Positions 52,084-61,710 of a DNA stretch of 64,000 nucleotides are shown here, one piece after another (position 1 is the first letter of the stretch; every line of letters begins with the position of its first letter). Source of the stretch: Cohnella nanjingensis (lineage in GTDB: Bacteria > Bacillota > Bacilli > Paenibacillales > Paenibacillaceae); NCBI RefSeq assembly GCF_014212125.1, contig NZ_JACJVP010000024.1, positions 186,001 to 250,000 on the forward strand, in the 5' to 3' direction. A model generated the notes under the pieces. The model did no database searches and was not told the origin of the DNA. It saw only the letters and a program-made list of their open reading frames with translations. The position numbers and the translations under genes are program-made.

Positions 52084-53841
52084 ATGACATTCGCGCAAGG
52101 ACGGCGCCGGCTGCGGTCGCTATGGCCCAAGACGCTCCGAGAAAGACTCATCCTCCTGCTCGTCGTCGTGACCATCACGCCGATCCTGCTGATCGGCGTC
52201 ACTTCCTACCATTGGATGTACCAGGTGCAGATCGAGAAGAGCAGCCTGAGCGATCAGTCGATCGTCAACTACGAGAGGGACGCGTTGGACAAAGCGTTCA
52301 CGAACCTGGCCAGCGTATCGCAGCTCCTGGTCATCAACGGCGGCCTCGGGGACGACGTGATGGATTACCTGGAGACGGAGGACCCGCTGGAGAAAACCAG
52401 ACGTTTCCTCTCGATCGACAAGTCGCTGACCAACATCGGGTATTCCAATCCGATCATTAACGCCGTGTTCTTCTATATCCCGGCGTACGAGAGCCGCATT
52501 CAGTTCGAGACGGCTCCGCTGAAGCCGGAATGGATCGGGACCCGGCTCGAGGAGATGCCCTTCGAACGATTCTATCAAGCCAATCAGCTGTCCTATTACG
52601 GCCCGCACCCGTCGGTCCTGTACGCACACGACGACCTGGTCGTCTCCTTGCTGCGCAAGATCGAATACGGGGTGGGCAAGCACTATTACGTCTATCTGGA
52701 GACGAAGTTTAACGATCTCGTCCATTCCCCGTCGGACAATGCCCAAGGCTCGCAGCGCAAGCAGATTCTGTCGCGCGCGGACGGGACGATCCTGTACAGC
52801 GATCTGCCCGATTATCGGGCGGGCGAGCCGATCGATGACCAGGGCGGCAGCTTCAAGGGCTACGAGCCCTTCGTCGCCGCGGGGTCGGCGGGGTGGAAGC
52901 TGCATCTGCTCGTGCCGACCTCTGAATACAAGAAGGAAGTGAATCTCTGGCAGAACCAATTCTTCCTGATGGCGGCGCTGTCGTTCTTCGTCACCGTCGC
53001 CGCGGCGGCCTACATCCTGCGGATGGTGAACCGTCCGCTCCGCCAGATCAACCACGAGATCGCGCGGTTCAGCTACAATCAGACCGAAGGCCCGTCGCTG
53101 CGGACGCCGCTGCAGGAATTCGACATGCTGTTCACGAGCTTCCGGAAGATGAGGGAGAACATCGTCGAGCTCATCTACGAGGTGGAACAGAAGGAGAAGC
53201 GGAAGGCCGAGCTGGAGGTGGAGAAGCTGATGTCGCAGATCAACCCGCACTTCCTGCACAACTCGCTCAACACGATCCAGTGGCTGGCCCGTGCGAACGG
53301 CCAGACGGAGATTTTCAATCTGGTCAAAGTCTTTTCCCGGGTGCTCCATTATAATCTAGCTAAGAGCAGCATGATCGTGACGATCCGCGAGGAGCTCGGG
53401 GCTCTGCAGGACTACATCGAGCTGCAGAACGTCCGGTACGATCAGCGGTTCGGCGTCCATGTCGATTGCGAACCGGAGATGCTGGACGTGCCGATCCCCC
53501 GATTCATCCTGCAGCCGCTCGTCGAGAACGCGCTCTACCACGGCCTGATGAGCGAGCAGGGCTGCATCTTCGTAACGATCAAGCGCTGCGAGGCTTACCG
53601 GATCGGCATCGTCGTCTCCGACAACGGCAAGGGCATCCCCCCGGACAAGGTGGCGCAGCTGCTCGAAGGGGGCGAACGGACCAAGTCGGGACTCGGCATC
53701 GGCCTGAATTACGTCAAGAAGATGCTCGAAGTCTACTACGATCACGAGGCCGTCATGGAGATCGTCAGCGCGATCGACGAAGGCACGACGATCACGATCA
53801 CGATCCCGGATCGGATATTAGGCGGTGAAGACCATGATTAA
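52084..53841 (+). CDS. Sensor histidine kinase, YesM type
   Basis: A 585-residue membrane kinase. Helix 1 (about 20-42) and helix 2 (about 297-320) flank an extracellular sensing domain of some 250 residues. A HAMP linker, a His_kinase domain with the phosphorylated His in INPHFLHNSLNTIQWLA (near 388) and an HATPase domain (NALYHGL, DNGKGIPP, GLGIGLNYVKKML) follow. YesM-type kinases typically respond to oligosaccharides or peptides and act with an AraC-type response regulator. The start is preceded only by a run of Gs and GAGAGAG. It overlaps the regulator gene by eight bases. Confidence 0.92.
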   Translation: MTFAQGRRRLRSLWPKTLRERLILLLVVVTITPILLIGVTSYHWMYQVQIEKSSLSDQSIVNYERDALDKAFTNLASVSQLLVINGGLGDDVMDYLETEDPLEKTRRFLSIDKSLTNIGYSNPIINAVFFYIPAYESRIQFETAPLKPEWIGTRLEEMPFERFYQANQLSYYGPHPSVLYAHDDLVVSLLRKIEYGVGKHYYVYLETKFNDLVHSPSDNAQGSQRKQILSRADGTILYSDLPDYRAGEPIDDQGGSFKGYEPFVAAGSAGWKLHLLVPTSEYKKEVNLWQNQFFLMAALSFFVTVAAAAYILRMVNRPLRQINHEIARFSYNQTEGPSLRTPLQEFDMLFTSFRKMRENIVELIYEVEQKEKRKAELEVEKLMSQINPHFLHNSLNTIQWLARANGQTEIFNLVKVFSRVLHYNLAKSSMIVTIREELGALQDYIELQNVRYDQRFGVHVDCEPEMLDVPIPRFILQPLVENALYHGLMSEQGCIFVTIKRCEAYRIGIVVSDNGKGIPPDKVAQLLEGGERTKSGLGIGLNYVKKMLEVYYDHEAVMEIVSAIDEGTTITITIPDRILGGEDHD

Positions 53842-54871
53842 AGCATTCATCGTAGAGGACGAGCCGCTCGTCCGCAGAGGCATCCGCAGCATGCTGCCGC
53901 TCGGCGACTACGGCATGGAGTGGGTCGGGGAGGCGTCCAGCGCGGAGGAAGCGCTGGAAGCGCTAGAGCGGAGCGACATCGACCTGCTCTTCACCGACAT
54001 CTCGATGCCGGGGATGGACGGGCTGGAGCTGGTGCGGACGATCAAGTCGAAGCACCCCCGCGTGCGCTCGGTCGTGCTGACCTGCCACCAGGAGTTCGAC
54101 TACCTGCAGCAGGCGCTCCGTCTCGGCGCGATCGACTATATGGTCAAGACGCAGCTGGACGACGACTCCGTCGTGGAGCTTCTCGAGCGTCTCGCGAAGC
54201 AGTTCGAGCAGGCGCCGCTGAGCGAGCGGCAGGCGGACGCGCGTCGCGGCGACGATCGGGAGGAATTGCTTGACGGCTGGCGCCGCATGATCTGGTTCAT
54301 GGACGACGCGGAGTACAACGCCATCTCGGGCTTCGTGCTGCAGTCCTGCCAGGCGGCGGAGTGGCGGGCCGTCCTGGCGGAGGCTTGCGAAGCGTGGCTC
54401 GCGAAGTGCCCGTCCCTGGAGAAGCTGAAGCCGCTGCTGGCGGAGCTGGACGGCAAGCGCGCCATGCACGATCTGGGCGTGTGGGCGAGGGCCGTCCGCG
54501 CCGAAGTTCAGAAGCTCCTGCGCAACACGATGTACTCCGAAGAAGTCATTCACGCCATTCTTCGGGCGGTCGACCTGCTGAACGAGCACACGGGAGGCAA
54601 GATCAGCCAACCCGACATCTGCCGGGCGATCAATATGAGCATCAGCTACTTCAGCAAAAGCTTCAAGGAGATCGTCGGGCTGTCGTTCGTGGTCTACGTG
54701 CAGGAGATCAACATCCGATCGGCGCAGCGGCTGCTGCAGACGACCAACGCCCCGATCTACCAGGTGTCGGAGCAGGCCGGATTCCACGACGAGAAGTACT
54801 TCGGCAAGATCTTCCGGCAGAAGACGGGGCTGACGCCCAGCGAGTACAGGCTGCGGTTCAGAGAGCAATAG
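53834..54871 (+). CDS. Response regulator with AraC-type output, YesN type
   Basis: A 345-residue regulator. The receiver domain (1-125) has the acidic pair in IVEDEPLVRRG, the phosphorylated Asp in LLFTDISMPGMDG (near 55) and Lys in VKTQ. A middle helical region lies at 130-240. The C-terminal 100 residues are two AraC helix-turn-helix units (MSISYFSKSFKEIVGLSFVVYVQE; IYQVSEQAGFHDEKYFGKIFRQKTGLTPSEYR). It probably activates the sugar ABC transporter operon 212 bp downstream. The ATG lies inside the end of the kinase gene. Confidence 0.93.
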   Translation: MIKAFIVEDEPLVRRGIRSMLPLGDYGMEWVGEASSAEEALEALERSDIDLLFTDISMPGMDGLELVRTIKSKHPRVRSVVLTCHQEFDYLQQALRLGAIDYMVKTQLDDDSVVELLERLAKQFEQAPLSERQADARRGDDREELLDGWRRMIWFMDDAEYNAISGFVLQSCQAAEWRAVLAEACEAWLAKCPSLEKLKPLLAELDGKRAMHDLGVWARAVRAEVQKLLRNTMYSEEVIHAILRAVDLLNEHTGGKISQPDICRAINMSISYFSKSFKEIVGLSFVVYVQEINIRSAQRLLQTTNAPIYQVSEQAGFHDEKYFGKIFRQKTGLTPSEYRLRFREQ

Positions 54872-54887
54872 GCGCGCGGCGAGAGAG

Positions 54888-54935
54888 CCGATCGTCCGGA
54901 CGAGGAAATACTTCGCCGGCACGGTCGGTTTTTTT
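54888..54935 (+). terminator. Terminator after the response regulator gene
   Basis: CCGATCGTCCGG and CCGGCACGGTCGG form an imperfect stem, followed by seven Ts. The TACAAT at 55014-55019 downstream is the likely -10 of the transporter operon, with TTGTCG at 54993 as a poor -35. Confidence 0.7.
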
Positions 54936-55082
54936 GTTTTTCCCGTCGCTTCTTGCAAGAAAACACGCGGAATCCGAGAAATCGCTGTGTACTTGTCGCG
55001 GATGCGATGCGCTTACAATAGGGATACGGATCGATCGCCGGGGGCCGCCGCGCGGACCCGGCGACGGGGTGGAGGTTGAGGG

Positions 55083-56015
55083 ATGAGCAAGACCGGCATC
55101 AAACACAAAGGGCTTCGGGATCTGGCGCGCAACCGGTACTTGTACGCGCTCGCCGTTCCGGCCATCGTATTCAGCATCGTCTTCGCCTATCTGCCCATGC
55201 TCGGCGTCGTCCTCGCGTTCCAGGACTTCAACCCGCTGAAGGGACTGTTCGGGAGCAAGTGGATCGGACTCGACAACTTCAGGTTCTTCTTCAGAGGCCA
55301 AGACTGGCTCATCATCACGGGCAATACCGTGATGTACAATCTGCTCTTCATCGTCACGGGCACGATCCTGTCGCTCGCGTTCGCGATCATGCTGACGGAG
55401 CTAGGGAAGAGCGTCATCGTGCGGGTGATGCAGTCGGTCATGATCCTGCCGAACTTCATCTCCTGGCCCATCATCGGCCTGTTCTCGGTCGCGTTCTTCA
55501 CGGCGGACACGGGCGTCGTCAACCGATTCCTGAGCGCGATCGGCGCGCGCGACATCGCGTTCTACTCGGACGACAAGGCGTGGCCGTTCATCCTCGTGCT
55601 CCTGAACATCTGGAAGACGGCGGGCTTCGGCGCGATCGTCTACATGGCCGCGATCGTGGGCATCGACAAGGGGCTGTACGAGGCGGCGAGGATCGACGGA
55701 GCCTCCCGGTTCCAGAGCATCTTCCGGATCACGCTGCCGATGCTGAAGAGCACGATCGTCATGCTGTTCCTGCTCAGCCTGGGCAACATTTTCGGAGGCA
55801 ATCTGGAGATGATCTACTCGCTCGTCGGGGACAATTCGTTCCTGTTCGGGACGACGGACACGATCGACACCTACGTGTTCCGGGCGCTGCGCACGGCCGG
55901 CTCGCTCGGCATGACCCAGGCGATCGCGCTGTACCAGTCGCTCGTCGGGTTCGTCCTGGTCGTCGCGGCGAACAAGATCGCGGGCAAATTGGATAAGGAC
56001 TCGGCGCTGTTCTAA
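55083..56015 (+). CDS. Sugar ABC transporter permease (LplB-like)
   Basis: A 310-residue permease of the carbohydrate (CUT1) type with six helices. The N-terminus RNRYLYALAVPAIVFSIVFAYLPMLGVVLAFQDF is characteristic of LplB/YtcP-group proteins of Paenibacillus. The EAA loop is YEAARIDGASRFQSIFRITLPML near residue 200. It pairs with the permease at 56031. No ATPase gene is present; this family uses a shared MsmX-type ATPase encoded elsewhere. TGGAGGTTGAGGG precedes the ATG. Confidence 0.93.
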   Translation: MSKTGIKHKGLRDLARNRYLYALAVPAIVFSIVFAYLPMLGVVLAFQDFNPLKGLFGSKWIGLDNFRFFFRGQDWLIITGNTVMYNLLFIVTGTILSLAFAIMLTELGKSVIVRVMQSVMILPNFISWPIIGLFSVAFFTADTGVVNRFLSAIGARDIAFYSDDKAWPFILVLLNIWKTAGFGAIVYMAAIVGIDKGLYEAARIDGASRFQSIFRITLPMLKSTIVMLFLLSLGNIFGGNLEMIYSLVGDNSFLFGTTDTIDTYVFRALRTAGSLGMTQAIALYQSLVGFVLVVAANKIAGKLDKDSALF

Positions 56016-56030
56016 GGGGGGAAGCCGGCT

Positions 56031-56912
56031 TTGAAAAATTCGATAAGCGATAAATGGATGTCCGCCGTCTTCTACGTGCTGATCGGCTTGTTCGCCATCG
56101 CGTGCCTGTATCCGTTCCTGCTCGTCATCGCGAGCTCCCTGACGCAGGAATCCGCGCTGCTGCGGGATGGCTACAAGCTGCTCCCGCAGCAATGGTCGGG
56201 CGCCGCCTACCGGGCGATCTTCACGACGAGCACGATTCCGAAGGCGTACCTGGTCACCATCTTCGTCACGGTCGTCGGGACGGCGCTCAGCATTCTCGTG
56301 ACGAGCATGGCTGCGTATGCGCTGTCCGGACGCAGATTGCACTACGCGGGGCATCTCTCCTTGTTCTTCTACTTCACGATGCTGTTCAGCGGCGGCATGG
56401 TGTCGAACTACATCCTCACGACGAAGTATCTGCACCTGCAGAACTCGATCTGGGTCTATATCCTGCCTGCGCTGCTGTCGCCCTGGAACTTGTTCCTGAT
56501 GCGCAACTTCTTCAATGACCTGCCGAAGGAGCTGTTCGAGTCGGTCAAGATCGACGGCGCGGGCGAGATGCGGATCCTGCGCTCGATCGTGCTGCCGCTG
56601 TCGCTGCCGGCGATCGCGACGATCGGCTTGTTCTATGCGCTCGGGTACTGGTCCTCTTGGACGCCCGCCATGCTGTACATCGACAATCCGAATCTCTTCT
56701 CGCTGCAGTACATCATCATGCAGATCATCCGCAACGTCGACATGGCGCAGACGATCGCGGTATCGGGGTCTCCATCCGCCTCGCAGGTCGCGCCGGCCTA
56801 CACGGTCCGGCTCGCGACGGCCGTCGTCACGATCGGCCCGATCATTTTCCTCTATCCGTTCCTGCAGCGATACTTCGTCGGGGGCTTGCGGGTAGGGGCC
56901 ATCAAAGGCTGA
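56031..56912 (+). CDS. Sugar ABC transporter permease (LplC/YtcP-like)
   Basis: A 293-residue CUT1 permease with six helices. FLMRNFFNDLPKELFESVKIDGAGEMRILRSIVLPLSLPAIATI contains its EAA loop, and the C-terminus PFLQRYFVGGLRVGAIKG is the conserved end of this family. The TTG start at 56031 follows AAGGGGGG. It forms the channel with the permease 15 bp upstream. Confidence 0.93.
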   Translation: MKNSISDKWMSAVFYVLIGLFAIACLYPFLLVIASSLTQESALLRDGYKLLPQQWSGAAYRAIFTTSTIPKAYLVTIFVTVVGTALSILVTSMAAYALSGRRLHYAGHLSLFFYFTMLFSGGMVSNYILTTKYLHLQNSIWVYILPALLSPWNLFLMRNFFNDLPKELFESVKIDGAGEMRILRSIVLPLSLPAIATIGLFYALGYWSSWTPAMLYIDNPNLFSLQYIIMQIIRNVDMAQTIAVSGSPSASQVAPAYTVRLATAVVTIGPIIFLYPFLQRYFVGGLRVGAIKG

Positions 56913-56968
56913 ACACGGCCGGGAGGCCGGTTGGCATATCGATTGATACCTTTAGGGGAGGGTTTCGC

Positions 56969-58681
56969 TTGAAAAAGAAAAGAGTCCAAACCGTATCCGG
57001 CGTATTCGCGGTCAGTCTGGTTGCGCTGTCGCTGGCTGCCTGCTCCGGCAACAAGGAGAACGGCGCCGATTCATCCGCGTCCGGCTCCGCATCGCCAACC
57101 GCATCCGCGACCGCGTCCGGAGAAGCCTCCGGCGCCAAGCTCGATCCGGTCACGCTGAACGTCATGCTGTGGGGCGACAAGCCGAAGCAGTTCGACGACG
57201 TGGTCGCCGAATTCGAGAGACAGACCAAAGATTCGCTGAACGTCAAGCTCAACGTCACGTTCACCCCGCAAGCGGACTATATCAATAAGCTGAAGCTCAA
57301 GCTGTCGGCGGGCGAACAGGTCGACATCGCCTTCGACGCGCCCTGGATGAACATGAACACGTTCATCGCGCAGGACAACTATACGAATCTCGACCCGTAC
57401 TTCAAGAACGACAAGTATCCGGGCCTCAAAAAGGCGTTCGGCGACGGCTTCCTGGGCAACAACAAGTTCGCCGGTCCGGACGGCCAGCTCCACACGTACG
57501 GCGTGCCGCTCGGCCAATACCTGGGCGACTTGTCGGTCATCTACTACCGCAAGGATCTGGCGGCGAAGTACGGCATGGCCGACCTCAAGACGTACGAAGA
57601 TCTGCAAGCCTACTATGACAAGGTGCTGGCGAACGACAAGAACACGATCCCGTTCGTCGTGAAGAACGACGGTCAGTACGGCGCGGTGACGGCGATCCAG
57701 GGCAACACGGACCAGCCGTTCAAGTTCCGGTCCAACCTGTGGGACGTGAACCTGGGTCCGAACGTGATCGCAACCGCCCAGATCGAGAACCGCAAGGTCG
57801 TGAACGTCACGATTACGGGCGACAGCACGGACAACATCGCGAAGCTCCCCGCGCCGTTCGACAAGCCGGACTACAGCACCGACGTCGCCATTCGCGAATG
57901 GCACGACAAAGGCTACATCGAGAAGGAGCCCATCGTCCGCAAGGATGCGCGCGGCACGTTCACGGCCGGCAAGGGGGCGTCCATGATGGAGGGGCTGTCC
58001 AACTTCGATACGATCAACGCGCAGCTGAAGTCGGGCGTGCCGACGGCGGAGCTCGGCGTCTTCGTGACGCAGAAGACGGCGCGCGAGCAGGTGCAGCCGA
58101 ACCCGTACCTGATCTCGGACTTCCGGGTGTGGAACTTCCTCGCGATCCCGAAGACGTCGGCCAACGCGGACCGGGCGATGGCCTTCCTCGATTGGATCTT
58201 CCAGAGCCAGGATAACCACGACTTGTTCGAACTCGGCATCAAGGGCAAGAACTGGGAGCCGGTCGGCGACGACAAGTTCAAGTATCCGGACGGCGTCGAT
58301 CTGACGCAGAACTACAACTTCCCGGGCTACATGCTGACCTGGAATCCGACCTATATCCGTTTGTCGGCGAACGTACCGGATGAGCTGGTCTCCTCCTACC
58401 GTTATCTGGCGGATGAGAAGACGTACGTCAAGTCGGCGCTCGCGGGCTTTGCCTTCAATCAGGACGCGGTGAAGAACCAGCTGGCGAATCCGGACTTCAC
58501 GACGCTCACGAACGAGCAGCTGTCGTTCAAGCTCGGCATGGTAGCCGATCCGGCGGAAGGACTGGCGAAGCTGCAGAAGAAGTGGGACGGCAACAAGCGT
58601 CTGCAGAAGGACATCGCGGACATCAAGGCCGAGCTGACCAAGCAGCTTCAAGCGTTCCTCGACCAGCAGCCTGCCCAGTAA
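56969..58681 (+). CDS. Extracellular sugar-binding lipoprotein (LplA-like)
   Basis: A 570-residue extracellular solute-binding protein (SBP_bac_1-type). A lipoprotein signal (LSLAACSG) is followed by a Ser/Ala/Gly linker. VTLNVMLWGDKPKQFDDVVAEFERQTKD opens the mature domain; LDPYFKNDKYPGLKKAF and DVAIREWHDKGYIEKEPI are typical of the large LplA group, which binds oligosaccharides. I choose the TTG at 56969 because AGGGGAGGG lies 6 nt upstream and the signal peptide follows; the frame is open further upstream inside the permease gene. The glycan it binds is unknown. Confidence 0.9.
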   Translation: MKKKRVQTVSGVFAVSLVALSLAACSGNKENGADSSASGSASPTASATASGEASGAKLDPVTLNVMLWGDKPKQFDDVVAEFERQTKDSLNVKLNVTFTPQADYINKLKLKLSAGEQVDIAFDAPWMNMNTFIAQDNYTNLDPYFKNDKYPGLKKAFGDGFLGNNKFAGPDGQLHTYGVPLGQYLGDLSVIYYRKDLAAKYGMADLKTYEDLQAYYDKVLANDKNTIPFVVKNDGQYGAVTAIQGNTDQPFKFRSNLWDVNLGPNVIATAQIENRKVVNVTITGDSTDNIAKLPAPFDKPDYSTDVAIREWHDKGYIEKEPIVRKDARGTFTAGKGASMMEGLSNFDTINAQLKSGVPTAELGVFVTQKTAREQVQPNPYLISDFRVWNFLAIPKTSANADRAMAFLDWIFQSQDNHDLFELGIKGKNWEPVGDDKFKYPDGVDLTQNYNFPGYMLTWNPTYIRLSANVPDELVSSYRYLADEKTYVKSALAGFAFNQDAVKNQLANPDFTTLTNEQLSFKLGMVADPAEGLAKLQKKWDGNKRLQKDIADIKAELTKQLQAFLDQQPAQ

Positions 58682-58784
58682 CCGATGGAGAGGCGGCATT
58701 GCGAGCAGGCGCAATCTGCCGCGATCCGCCGCTTCCCGACGTTTTCCCTTCGTCCAACCCTTCGCTTAGAAAGGCTGTTGCCTC

Positions 58785-60425
58785 ATGATTCGGAGAGTCC
58801 AGCTCATGCCGGATAAGCCCGCGCCGTACTTCATGCGGGACTGGCGGCGCGTCGCCGCGCAGTACGACAAGCTCGCGTTCGACTTTGAGACGCAAGGGGA
58901 GTTCCGCCCCCTCATCTGGTGGGATCAGTCGCGGCGCAACGGCGTGCGTCGGGCGTTCGGGCTGCCGTCCTACCTGGGCGCTCCCCGCAAGGGCGGACGC
59001 CACGAAGCGATCAACACCGCGGCGGCCGTGCTCGGCGCCACGTTAGTCGGGATCGACAAGCAAGATCAAGACGGGCATGACTGGGTATCGATGCTCTCGG
59101 CCTACTACAACGTAGACAACGGCGAAGCGCTGTTCCTGAACCGGACGAACGTCAAGGCGGGGCGGACGTTCTGGTACGAGATCTATCCCCATGTGCTGCT
59201 CTATTCGCTATCCTCCTATTATCCGGCCGCCGAACGGCTGGAAGAGCTGATGCGTCTGACGGCGGACCGGTGGCTGCTCGCCTACGAGGCGCTGATCGAC
59301 GCGTCGGGTCTGCCGGACTTCGACCATCTGGCCTTTAACTTCAAGACGATGCGGCCGGTAGACAACGGCCGCTGGCGCGAGCCGGAGGCGGCGGCGGGCG
59401 TCGCCTGGCTGCAGCTGATGGCGTATGCGAGATGGGGCGGCCGCGAGCGGCTCGCCGCCGCGGAAGGCTGCCTCGCCTTCCTGGAACGGCGAGATCGCAA
59501 TCCGTTCTACGAGATTCTGCTGCCCTACGGGGCGTACGCGGCGGCGCGGATGAACGCCGAGCACGGCGCCTCGCACGATGTCGCGAAGCTCGTCAACTGG
59601 GTATTCGACGGCGACAGCGAGTGCCGGCCGGGCTGGGGCGTCGTGGCGGAGCGCTGGGGCGGGTACGACTGCCACGGCCTCGTCGGCAGCCTGACGGACT
59701 GGGGCCAGCGCTGGGATCGGAAGCGGAACAACGCGTCCTTCGAGCTCGATCCGCAGCGGAGCGGGTACGCCTTCGCGGCCAACACGTTCTCCGTCGCGGC
59801 GGGACTCGTGCCGCTCGTCCGCTACGATGCACGATTCGCGAGAGACATCGGCAAATGGATGCTGAACGCCGCGAACGCGGCCAGACTCTTCTATCCGCGC
59901 GCGCTGCCGGGTAAGAAGCAGTCCTGCGCCTTCTATCGGGGGGACGAGGAGGACGTCATCGCCTACGAAGGGCTGCGCAAATGGTGGGATCACCAGAGCC
60001 CTTACGCCACGGGAGACGCGATCCGCTACAGCTGGGGCTCGATCGACCTCGGACTGTACGGTTCCTCGCATGCGGGGATCTTCGGCGGCATCATCGCGCA
60101 GACCGAGGTCGAAGGCATTCTGCGCCTCGATTGCCTGCGCACCGATTACTATCATGCCCAGGCCTATCCTACCTATCTTTATTACAATCCGTATCCGGAG
60201 GCGCGGGAGATCCGCGTCGACGTCGGCGAGGCGCCCATCCGCCTATACGATGCGGTGTCGCACGCGTTCGTGACGGCAAGCGCGTCGGGAACGGCCGTCT
60301 TGACGCTGCCGCCTTCCGCCGCCGTGCTGGCGGTTCACGTCCCCGCGCGCAGTCTGGCGGCCGACGCGGGAGGCCGGCGATTCGCGGACGGCGTTATCAT
60401 TGACTATCAGATTCCGCAATTCTAG
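58785..60425 (+). CDS. Unrecognised 546-residue protein in a sugar operon
   Basis: A large soluble protein rich in Trp, Tyr and aromatic-acidic clusters: FRPLIWWDQSRRNGVRRAFG, EAINTAAAVLGATLVGIDKQDQDGHDW, EIYPHVLLYSLSSYYP, SLTDWGQRWDRKRNNASFELD. Helix-rich N-terminal 430 residues with Gly/Trp loops resemble an (alpha/alpha)6-barrel glycosidase or lyase; the last 100 are beta-strands (PYPEAREIRVDVGEAPIRLYD). There is no signal peptide, so it should act inside the cell on imported saccharide. I cannot name the family. The start at 58785 could also be the ATG at 58806. Confidence 0.65.
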   Translation: MIRRVQLMPDKPAPYFMRDWRRVAAQYDKLAFDFETQGEFRPLIWWDQSRRNGVRRAFGLPSYLGAPRKGGRHEAINTAAAVLGATLVGIDKQDQDGHDWVSMLSAYYNVDNGEALFLNRTNVKAGRTFWYEIYPHVLLYSLSSYYPAAERLEELMRLTADRWLLAYEALIDASGLPDFDHLAFNFKTMRPVDNGRWREPEAAAGVAWLQLMAYARWGGRERLAAAEGCLAFLERRDRNPFYEILLPYGAYAAARMNAEHGASHDVAKLVNWVFDGDSECRPGWGVVAERWGGYDCHGLVGSLTDWGQRWDRKRNNASFELDPQRSGYAFAANTFSVAAGLVPLVRYDARFARDIGKWMLNAANAARLFYPRALPGKKQSCAFYRGDEEDVIAYEGLRKWWDHQSPYATGDAIRYSWGSIDLGLYGSSHAGIFGGIIAQTEVEGILRLDCLRTDYYHAQAYPTYLYYNPYPEAREIRVDVGEAPIRLYDAVSHAFVTASASGTAVLTLPPSAAVLAVHVPARSLAADAGGRRFADGVIIDYQIPQF

Positions 60426-60445
60426 CATCGGAGGACATGGGGCTT

Positions 60446-61396
60446 ATGCTGCTTGAACTAACCCAAACCCAAACCTGCGCGCAATTGATCGAGGCCTTCG
60501 AGCGCCAACCGCCGAACGGGGCGGGCGAGAAGCTTCGCTTCGAAGGCGTAGACGGGCGAGACGTCTACAACATCACCGCGATATTCGAGGACCAAGGCAT
60601 CCCCATCCTCGCGGGGCGCGTGGAAGGCCGAGACACCGAATTTTCCGAGGTCGTCTTCTTCCGCCAGGAAGGGGAGGCGTGGGTCCCGCATCCGGATCTG
60701 CCGTCCTATGGGCTGCAGGATCCGTTTTTCACCCGCATCCGGGACGAGCTGATCTTCGGCGGCGTCGACGTGATCGCCGATCCGCACGATCCGAGCGAGA
60801 TCGTCTCCTGGGTGACGCGCCTGTACCGGGGGACGTCGCTCGCAGATCTGCGTCTCGTTTTCACGGGGCCCGACCATATGAAGGACCTGCGCGTCGTCGA
60901 GCTTACGGACGGCAGGATCGGGGTGCTGACGCGGCCGCAGGGAGCCGCGAAAGGCGGACGGGGGCAGATCGGATTTTTCACGGTCGACGCGCTCGAGCAT
61001 CTGACCGTGCAGGCGGTGCTGGACGCGCCCGTCTACGAGGACCAGTTCGTCCGGGAGGAGTGGGGCGGAGCCAATGAGCCGCGCCTGCTCGCCAACGGCT
61101 TGATTGGCGTACTCGGCCATATCGCCTGCTATGACGCGTTGGGAGACCGGCACTACTATGCGATGACGTTCGCCATCCGCCCGGACACGTCCGAGCGGAC
61201 GGCCATGAAGATCATCGCGCGGCGCGGCAGCTTCCCGCCGGGAGCGGCCAAGCGCCCGGATCTGACGGACGTCATCTTCAGCGGCGGCTTGGTGCGCAAG
61301 CCGGGCGGCCTGGCGGACCTCTACGTCGGGGCGAGCGACGCCGAAGCGTACCGGATCGAGATCGAAGATCCGTTCCTGGAGTACGAACGGCTGTAA
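60446..61396 (+). CDS. DUF1861 protein, GH130-like beta-propeller
   Basis: A 316-residue cytoplasmic protein. The sequence RFEGVDGRDVYNITAIF followed by ILAGRVEGRDTEFSEVVFF is the hallmark of DUF1861, whose fold is a five-bladed propeller related to GH43/GH130 mannoside phosphorylases. Activity in this subgroup is not established to my knowledge; Asp/Glu residues in these motifs are candidates for catalysis. ATG at 60446 is preferred over 60437 because CGGAGG ends only 2 nt before the latter. It lies 20 bp after the unrecognised protein gene, so both belong to the transporter operon. Confidence 0.75.
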   Translation: MLLELTQTQTCAQLIEAFERQPPNGAGEKLRFEGVDGRDVYNITAIFEDQGIPILAGRVEGRDTEFSEVVFFRQEGEAWVPHPDLPSYGLQDPFFTRIRDELIFGGVDVIADPHDPSEIVSWVTRLYRGTSLADLRLVFTGPDHMKDLRVVELTDGRIGVLTRPQGAAKGGRGQIGFFTVDALEHLTVQAVLDAPVYEDQFVREEWGGANEPRLLANGLIGVLGHIACYDALGDRHYYAMTFAIRPDTSERTAMKIIARRGSFPPGAAKRPDLTDVIFSGGLVRKPGGLADLYVGASDAEAYRIEIEDPFLEYERL

Positions 61397-61486
61397 TCCT
61401 GCAGTACGAACGGGCGTAGCCCGTGTGCGAACGGATGCAATTCTGAAATGGGAACGGCTGTAAACGGGCAATGGTAAATCGCAGCA

Positions 61487-61531
61487 GGGGCTGTCCCAAC
61501 AGGTCATAAACGGACCTAGGGACAGTCCCTT
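61487..61531. repeat. Hairpin element related to 26299-26343
   Basis: GGGGCTGTCCC pairs with GGGACAGTCCC (one G-T), with an inner AGGTC / GACCT stem; CTTT follows. Sequence and layout match the element at 26299. It probably ends the sugar operon. The rest of 61397-61710 contains the degenerate CGAACGG short repeats after 61386 and a promoter-like GTATAGT near 61647; no gene was seen. Confidence 0.65.
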
Positions 61532-61710
61532 TAGCCTTACTGCGGCATATGTAAACTGCCTACATGGGCGGTCGGCGAGCTGGAGCGGCGAATGTGCGGA
61601 AATAATAGGGGAGCGATATTTACACGTTTCTGGATGGTAGTGTATGGTATAGTCACCATTGATTTGGTTGTTGCTTCGTTCAACTACACGTTCGCAGGAG
61701 GGAAACCGTT

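Noticed and set aside
56657-56968. N-terminal extension of the sugar-binding lipoprotein into the permease gene
   Set aside because: The frame is open but overlaps the permease coding sequence; a ribosome binding site, TTG start and lipoprotein signal peptide lie at 56969.
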